Positions 59,041-64,000 of a stretch of DNA of 64,000 nt are shown here, one piece after another. Position numbers and translations under genes: made by a program. Origin of the DNA: Episyrphus balteatus (lineage: Eukaryota; Arthropoda; Insecta; Diptera; Syrphidae); the NCBI RefSeq assembly GCF_945859705.1, contig NC_079137.1:29445322-29509321 (forward strand). Direction: 5' to 3'. Below the pieces are notes generated by a model, which was not told the origin of the DNA, did not search any database, and saw only the letters and a program-made list of their open reading frames with translations. The first letter of the stretch is position 1, and every line of letters begins with the position of its first letter.

Positions 59041-61041
59041 ATGTCATCTGATGGCTGCAACATCATCGAGCACTACCAAAAAGCCATCAAGAAAGCCCGC
59101 AACGATGAAACCAAATTACTTCATTGCATTGGAAAACTAGACGCTCTGCCAATTACCATCGATCATTTACAAAGAACTGGTGTGGGAAAAACAGTCAATT
59201 CACTGAGAAAGTATAATGGAGAAGTTGGAGATGCTGCTAAAGGACTCGTCACTAAATGGAAAAATATGGTTGCTACCGGAGAAGTAGCTGCTGCGTCATC
59301 ACCAGAAAAACCACAAAACGGATATAATAGCATTGGTGCTACCGATAATGAGTATTCCACCACCAAAACCCACAACGAAGTAAAAGAAACTGAAGCCCGA
59401 CTTACAAATAATAATGGTAAGCATAAAGATGAAAAAAGACATTCAGATAGACAAAGAGATTCAAATCATAGGGAAGAAAAAAGGCATTCCGATGGCCAAA
59501 GAGATCTGAATCATCACAGAGAGGAAAAAAGGCACTCAGATAGTAGCCACAGAGATTCAAATCATAGAGAAGAAAAAAGACACTCAGATAGGGAAGAAAA
59601 AAGGCAATCGGATAGCCAAAGAGATTCAAATCATCATAGGGTTAAGGAAACACAAAGTAAACATAACGATCACCATCACGAAAGCAGGAGTAGTAGTAAA
59701 TCGAATGGCAGCAAGTCGAATGGCAAAGAAAAAAGCCACAAATCATCCTCGAGCCATGCTGATAAATCCAATTCCAGTTCATCAAAGTCATCGTCAAGTA
59801 AGAGTTCGTCTAAAAGACATCGCGAAGAGGAATCTTCCCACAGATCAATCAAAAAAGAAGTTGACTTAAACGATACTATGGAACCGTCAGCTTCAACTTC
59901 AAAGCCAAATGAAGAAACGGCGACAGACACACATCACCCCAAAGCAAAGAAAGCAAAGCTTATTGTCAATGACGGTATCGACAGCACAATGGGTGCTAGT
60001 TTTTCTGATGCTCTTGGAATGTGCGGTATAGGTGGAAGTTCGAAGAAAAACAAAAAACTCCAGAAACTTGCTGAATCGACGAAGCCAGTCGTAGAAACAC
60101 CACCACCACGCCATTCATCATCAAAGTCTGTCGTCGTTGAAAAGCAAAGCAAGCCGACTGCGGATCTAATTCCCGAAGCTTTGAAGACATCACCCAAAAC
60201 TAAACTTGATATATCATTAAATCTACCCATAGCACCATCAGTTAAGATATCAGACAATTACAAACCCTCTCCCATTAACCAAAATGTCATGAATTGCATT
60301 TATCCCACATCGTTCCCAGAGAAGCCGGCGTCTTTCAACTATGATGATCTTAGCATGGGTATAACATCCAAAACTATGCGCACTAAAGTCTATTCTGGGG
60401 TAAAGACGGGTGCACTATTATCAGTTCCCTCTCTCTTCGATATTTGCATTCGAATTTTGCAAAAAAACATCGATGCTCTGGAATACACTGGAGGTGTTCC
60501 GTTCGATGTTCTGAGGCCAGTTCTGGAGCGTACTACACCGCAACAACTGTTGAATTTTGAAGACTACAATGCTTATTTATTAGAAGACACTGATGTTTTG
60601 TGGCAACAACATGTTGGACGACATTACCGTGGTAAGATGAGGGAAGAAGGAGAAACTTGGCGAGAAATGTTTTTAAGATGCGAGGACGAAAAAGAAAGGC
60701 GACTTAGTATACTTACTAAAAATATTAAAATATCTCAAAAGCAAAGCGCGCTGCCAATTAAGAAGACTCGTTTAGCCTACGTAGACAATGTGGTTAAGCC
60801 TCCACGGAGTGTCCAACGCAAACAAGAAATATATGGGACAAATGATAAAATGGTAGCATCACCAGCAGCAAGGGTAGCAGCTTTGTCGTCTGCATCGCAT
60901 AATACTGTTGTAGCTGGTGATCCTCGATTAAAGATTGGAAGAGAATTGGCTGTTGGAGCCAATAGTAATTCTTTGAGGATTAAAAAAGCTCCGTTGATGG
61001 CTAAAACGTTGCAGTTTATTAAGAAAACTTATAAGAGATAA
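59041..61041 (+). CDS. EloA: Elongin A (transcription elongation factor B / Cul5 adaptor)
   Basis: A complete single-exon 666-residue protein. Residues ~1-80 form a TFIIS N-terminal (LW) domain (HYQKAIKKARNDETKLLHCI, LDALPITIDHLQRTGVGKTV, LVTKWKNMV). Residues ~130-300 are a charged Arg/Lys/Ser/His-rich tract with a tandem repeat. The Elongin A domain follows: a BC box SLFDICIRI at 464-472 fits [APST]LxxxCxxx[AILV], binding Elongin B/C, then GVPFDVLRPVLERTTPQQL, EDTDVLWQQHVGRHY and ETWREMFLRCEDEKE, as in animal Elongin A. The C-terminus is basic. In the nucleus Elongin A stimulates RNA polymerase II elongation and, with Elongin BC and Cul5/Rbx2, ubiquitinates stalled Rpb1. Length is near that of animal orthologues. 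The ATG is the first in frame. Confidence 0.97.
   Translation: MSSDGCNIIEHYQKAIKKARNDETKLLHCIGKLDALPITIDHLQRTGVGKTVNSLRKYNGEVGDAAKGLVTKWKNMVATGEVAAASSPEKPQNGYNSIGATDNEYSTTKTHNEVKETEARLTNNNGKHKDEKRHSDRQRDSNHREEKRHSDGQRDLNHHREEKRHSDSSHRDSNHREEKRHSDREEKRQSDSQRDSNHHRVKETQSKHNDHHHESRSSSKSNGSKSNGKEKSHKSSSSHADKSNSSSSKSSSSKSSSKRHREEESSHRSIKKEVDLNDTMEPSASTSKPNEETATDTHHPKAKKAKLIVNDGIDSTMGASFSDALGMCGIGGSSKKNKKLQKLAESTKPVVETPPPRHSSSKSVVVEKQSKPTADLIPEALKTSPKTKLDISLNLPIAPSVKISDNYKPSPINQNVMNCIYPTSFPEKPASFNYDDLSMGITSKTMRTKVYSGVKTGALLSVPSLFDICIRILQKNIDALEYTGGVPFDVLRPVLERTTPQQLLNFEDYNAYLLEDTDVLWQQHVGRHYRGKMREEGETWREMFLRCEDEKERRLSILTKNIKISQKQSALPIKKTRLAYVDNVVKPPRSVQRKQEIYGTNDKMVASPAARVAALSSASHNTVVAGDPRLKIGRELAVGANSNSLRIKKAPLMAKTLQFIKKTYKR
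59428..59640 (+). repeat. In-frame 16-codon tandem repeat inside Elongin A
   Basis: Residues ~130-200 consist of four units of about 16 residues on the pattern EEKRHSDxQRDSNHHR plus a partial unit. The DNA repeats as ~48-bp units with few differences, so unit number probably varies between individuals. The tract lies in the low-complexity linker between the TFIIS-N and Elongin A domains. Confidence 0.9.
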
Positions 61042-61052
61042 AAAGTTGAAAA

Positions 61053-61090
61053 AATAAAAATAAATAAAATTGATAAAAATAAAAAGGGCT
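61053..61090 (+). terminator. EloA poly(A) signal cluster
   Basis: Several overlapping AATAAA/AATAAAA hexamers begin about 12 nt after the EloA stop codon. This would give a very short 3' UTR. Confidence 0.5.
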
Positions 61091-62529
61091 AAACAAAAAT
61101 ATTATTTTTAAATGTTTTTATTTTTATTTGTTTGCTATGTTGAATTTATGAATGAAAATTATTGTGTATTTTCTATTTGTACAACTTGACTGTGATGATA
61201 TCAAATATTATTGAGAGCTCCCGTTTGGACATTGCTGATTATACAATAATCCAATAAGTTTGTACTCTAATCATTTTTTGTCACTATAATAGAGGCTCCT
61301 TTCATGATATCGATTATTTTCAAAAGAAGATACTTTAGGGTTAGGGTTATGAAACTGTAACAAAATCAATTACCCCTATCATGCACCGACGAAATGTATC
61401 GTGTTGATTGATTGTAGCTTAAACTTAAATAATGCTCCAAGGACAGTCCTAGTCATACTAAAACGACGTCATTTTTCAATTTCTGAAGTACCATCAAGTA
61501 AAGACCCTATTCCCTAATAATTTTCCTTCATATTTTTACTATGTATCAGAATTTCAAATAATCAATGTTGTATCTTCTTTTCTTTTTTTTCTAACGTTCG
61601 CATTGAGGATAGCAAGAAATGTCTTGCTATCTCTATTGTACTTTTCAACGCTCAAATTATTTATCAGAAACAAAAATAGAATTCATTACTAAGTCGCACA
61701 AGACCAAACTTCTTGTAGTTTTAAGGTTTATAATAACCGTGTTTTATTTTCCCCGCAATTATTTTAATAGACAATTAGAAGTGAAATGAACCTATTTGTT
61801 CAAAATTGGCAGGTAACGTTTTTTGGAGGCGTCGCAGGTTTATTTTTTAATTAGTTTTTAAGAACCAAAACTTACGGTACCATCCATACACCAATTCTCA
61901 ATTGGGAAAAGTTCAATTTTCCCAATTGATCAAAAAGTGATGTATAATAAGTGCGCATTTTAGGAAAGAAGTAATTTTCTTTAACAAAATTATTAATTTT
62001 ATTTACTAGAGAAATTTTGCACTGGAGGCCCAGAAGCATCCAGAAGCTTTTTGGCACGAAAATGACTAATAGAACGCTTTTGAGAAGAAACGTTTATCGT
62101 TTCAAGGGGACAAATTCAAATTTAAATTTATTGAGGCCGTTATAGCCATTATTAAAATGCATCCTTGAAATTTTTTATTTTGTTTTTAAGATAGTGAATC
62201 AAGCAATAATGGCTATAACAACAAGAAAGTATTGAGATATAGTACAGGAAAGTTAGTAAAAAAAACAGGCATTTTGTGGAATGAAATAACGGCTGATTTT
62301 TACAAATCTGAAAGAGGGGTATTAAAAAAGTCCTGGTTTTCGGGACGCCACCCCCCTGGCGAAACCCGCCATTTTGTAAAACGCGAATCGATCTATATCT
62401 CCAAAACTATGGGTCTTATAGAAATGGGCAGCAGAACAAAGTTCTTGGAAATTTAGTTATCTTTTTGTTATTCCTTCCTCTATGTTGTAAACCTTAATCC
62501 TATGAAATAAAGAATTCTTTCTACCTATA
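61091..62529. other. EloA 3' intergenic region
   Basis: No gene. Contains the palindrome at 61897 and an inverted gttatagccattatt / aataatggctataac pair near 62138 and 62206. Confidence 0.6.
61897..61930. repeat. Short palindrome TCAATTGGGAAAA
   Basis: TCAATTGGGAAAA and its reverse complement separated by 6 bases. Confidence 0.7.
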
Positions 62530-62762
62530 CACTCCTCGCCACTTGAATAGGACACCCTTTTTGTTTTTAATAAAGTGGATATAACTCCAGTCTCTTAATA
62601 GTATACTGTCCAATATTTTACTATTTTGTATGTCCCCTTATGCACTCTCTTTGTGAGCAAGATCATTCTTTTTCAATGCCCCATTAGTTCAATTTTGCAA
62701 TTTTTTTCGGAACAACTGTGAAAAAAGTGCTCCTATTTTTGTTCACTTGAACAGTGAGGGAG
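62530..62762. mobile_element. Tc1/mariner-like inverted-repeat element at the LINE 5' end
   Basis: The left end reads CTCCTCGCCACTTGAATAGG and the right end, on the other strand, TCCCTCACTGTTCAAGTG...TAGGAGCAC, an imperfect inverted repeat with the same CACTTGAA / TAGGA blocks. No coding capacity. It borders or interrupts the LINE ORF1. Boundaries approximate. Confidence 0.4.
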
Positions 62763-63355
62763 ATAGAAGTATAATCAAACATGCAGTTGAAGAAAAGCTT
62801 GGTGAAGATTACGAAGTTAAATTACCGGTGCTAAAAAAACCAAAAGTAATCATATGCGGTTTGAGTGACGAAATCGAATCAGGGGAAATAGAGAAAAGCT
62901 TAAGAGCACAAAACGCTATGCTTGCCGCGAGTGAAATAAAGTGCATGAAAATAATAAAAAAAATTGTAGAGAAAGGAGAAAAAAAGTTTGTTTACTTTAA
63001 TGCGGTAGTGGAATTGGATTGTGAAAGCTTTGCCAAAGTCATGGAAGTAGGGCGAGTCAATGTCGGTTGGGATAAATGCAAAGTATTTGAATCAATTTTA
63101 GTAAAAAGGTGTTATAAATGTTTGGGTTTTAACCACATTTCGCAAGAATGTAAAAATAAATCTTGTTGTCGTAACTGCTGTGGTGAACATGACGCGAAAG
63201 ACTGCGATAGTGCTGAAATTATCAAATGTATAAACTGTGTAAGAACAAACGAGAGACTCGGTTTAAATCTAAATACTGATCATAAAACGTTGGATTACTT
63301 CTGCCCGGTTTATCTCAAAAAGTTAGATGGGGTGAGAAGTCGGGTGCAGTATTAG
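62657..63355 (+). mobile_element. Non-LTR retrotransposon ORF1 (gag-like, zinc knuckles), 5' end incomplete
   Basis: The frame is open from 62657; no ATG opens it and a TTG at 62747 begins the part that reads like protein. The product has an RRM/PRE_C2HC-like segment (LKKPKVIICGLSDEIE), then nucleic-acid-binding knuckles: CYKCLGFNHISQEC (CX2CX4HX4C), CRNCCGEHDAKDC (CX2CX3HX4C), and a third, extended CINC...DH...C. This triple arrangement is usual for ORF1 proteins of Jockey/I/R1-group LINEs. ORF1 proteins package the element's RNA. At about 200 residues it lacks the usual N-terminal half, and a MITE-like inverted repeat lies immediately upstream (62530-62762). It ends at TAG 63353-63355, with the next domain continuing in the same frame. 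Confidence 0.85.
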
Positions 63356-64000
63356 CAACTAATCGATACCTTTTTAAATGAAAAACCCCCTAGGTTTCTT
63401 AGCGGGGCCCTCCTAAATGTGCAAGGTATCACCGGAAATTTTGAACAAATTGAAGAATTTACAAAAAGTAATAAATTTGATTTTTTGATGTTAACTGAAA
63501 CTCATCTCACACCTGAAATCGAAAAATGTGAAGTATCCCTGAATGACTATAAGATTTATAATTGTTTAAGTAATTCTCGCCATACAGGTGGAGTAACTAT
63601 TTATGTTAAAAAATCAATAAGGTCTGTGGAAGTGAAACAATTCTCAATTGAAAAAAAGGTATGGATTTTGTCAATAAAGATATCTGTAAGATGTGATTCA
63701 TGGAACATTATATTAATATATAGATCAGAAAAAATGCCTGTACGTGAATTTTTTGAGTTCTTAAAAGAATGGACATTAAATAACACAAGTGAAAATGAAA
63801 AAACTGTGCTTTTAGGTGACTTTAATGTGGATTTTTTAGCAAAAAATAATTATGAATGTAACTTTGCAAACGATTTTTTGATATTTACTGGCCTTAAACA
63901 ATGTGTATCCCAACCTACAAGAGTAACTCAAAGTTCCAAAACCTTAATAGACTATGTTTTAGCTAACCATACATTAAAGCTAGACGTTTCGGTTCGTGAT
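63356..64000 (+). mobile_element. Non-LTR retrotransposon ORF2, APE-type endonuclease part (runs off window)
   Basis: An open frame from just after the ORF1 stop to the window end. It shows the apurinic-type endonuclease motifs of LINE ORF2 in order: ALLNVQGI, the catalytic Glu region DFLMLTETHL, GGVTIYVKKSI, ILIYRSEK, the catalytic Asp/Asn block LLGDFNVDFL, TRVTQSSKTLIDYVLAN, and VSVRD where the SDH-like motif is expected. This domain nicks target DNA to prime reverse transcription. The reverse transcriptase would lie past 64000. No stops or frameshifts interrupt the visible part, so this copy is young. The first in-frame ATG lies inside the domain, so translation must start elsewhere or continue from ORF1. 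Confidence 0.9.

Noticed and set aside
59163..60962. Several minus-strand open frames inside Elongin A
   Set aside because: They are antisense shadows of the EloA coding sequence; composition follows the plus-strand repeat.

Overview
This is AT-rich eukaryotic nuclear DNA from an insect, most likely a higher fly (Diptera, Brachycera). The evidence is near-Drosophila-like G-gamma-1 and Drep exons, a single-exon Elongin A gene, very long transposon-filled introns, and many small non-autonomous DNA transposons. I see no bacterial, organellar or viral genes.

Layout. (1) About 3.3-42.6 kb, minus strand: one large gene of the CIDE-N / DFF45-related family (Drep, probably Drep2). I can place three coding exons: a 10-codon first exon (42246-42275), the main CIDE-N exon (9541-9756) and a following exon (3323-3549). 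They are separated by introns of about 32.5 kb and 6 kb with matching phases. A TATA, Inr and donor set at 42481-42578 gives a plausible promoter and non-coding first exon. The gene runs off the left edge. Its introns hold a dense set of fold-back elements and MITEs, plus a 200-base assembly gap at 35033-35232. (2) About 43-53 kb: gene-poor, with relics of two non-LTR retrotransposons (RTE-like at 45.0-45.36 kb, Jockey/CR1-like at 49.4-49.6 kb) and several fold-back elements. (3) About 53-55.2 kb: two G-protein gamma subunit genes in head-to-head orientation. One is a clear G-gamma-1 orthologue (plus); the other is a diverged paralogue (minus). (4) 59041-61041: a complete intronless Elongin A gene (plus). 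(5) 62.5 kb to the end: a non-LTR retrotransposon with a gag-like zinc-knuckle ORF and the start of an APE-type endonuclease, cut by the window end.

The genes do not form a pathway. The points most worth attention are: the G-gamma duplication, with an in-frame block conserved upstream of both ATGs whose differences are mostly third-position; the tiny Drep first exon far from the rest of its gene; and the architecture of the mobile DNA. The last includes near-perfect palindromes up to 1.7 kb within a transcribed intron, MITEs nested in older copies of their own family, and three unusual short-period motif arrays (AGTTACG every ~15 bp, GTTTTGTACA clusters, CGTTTGTCCACC clusters).
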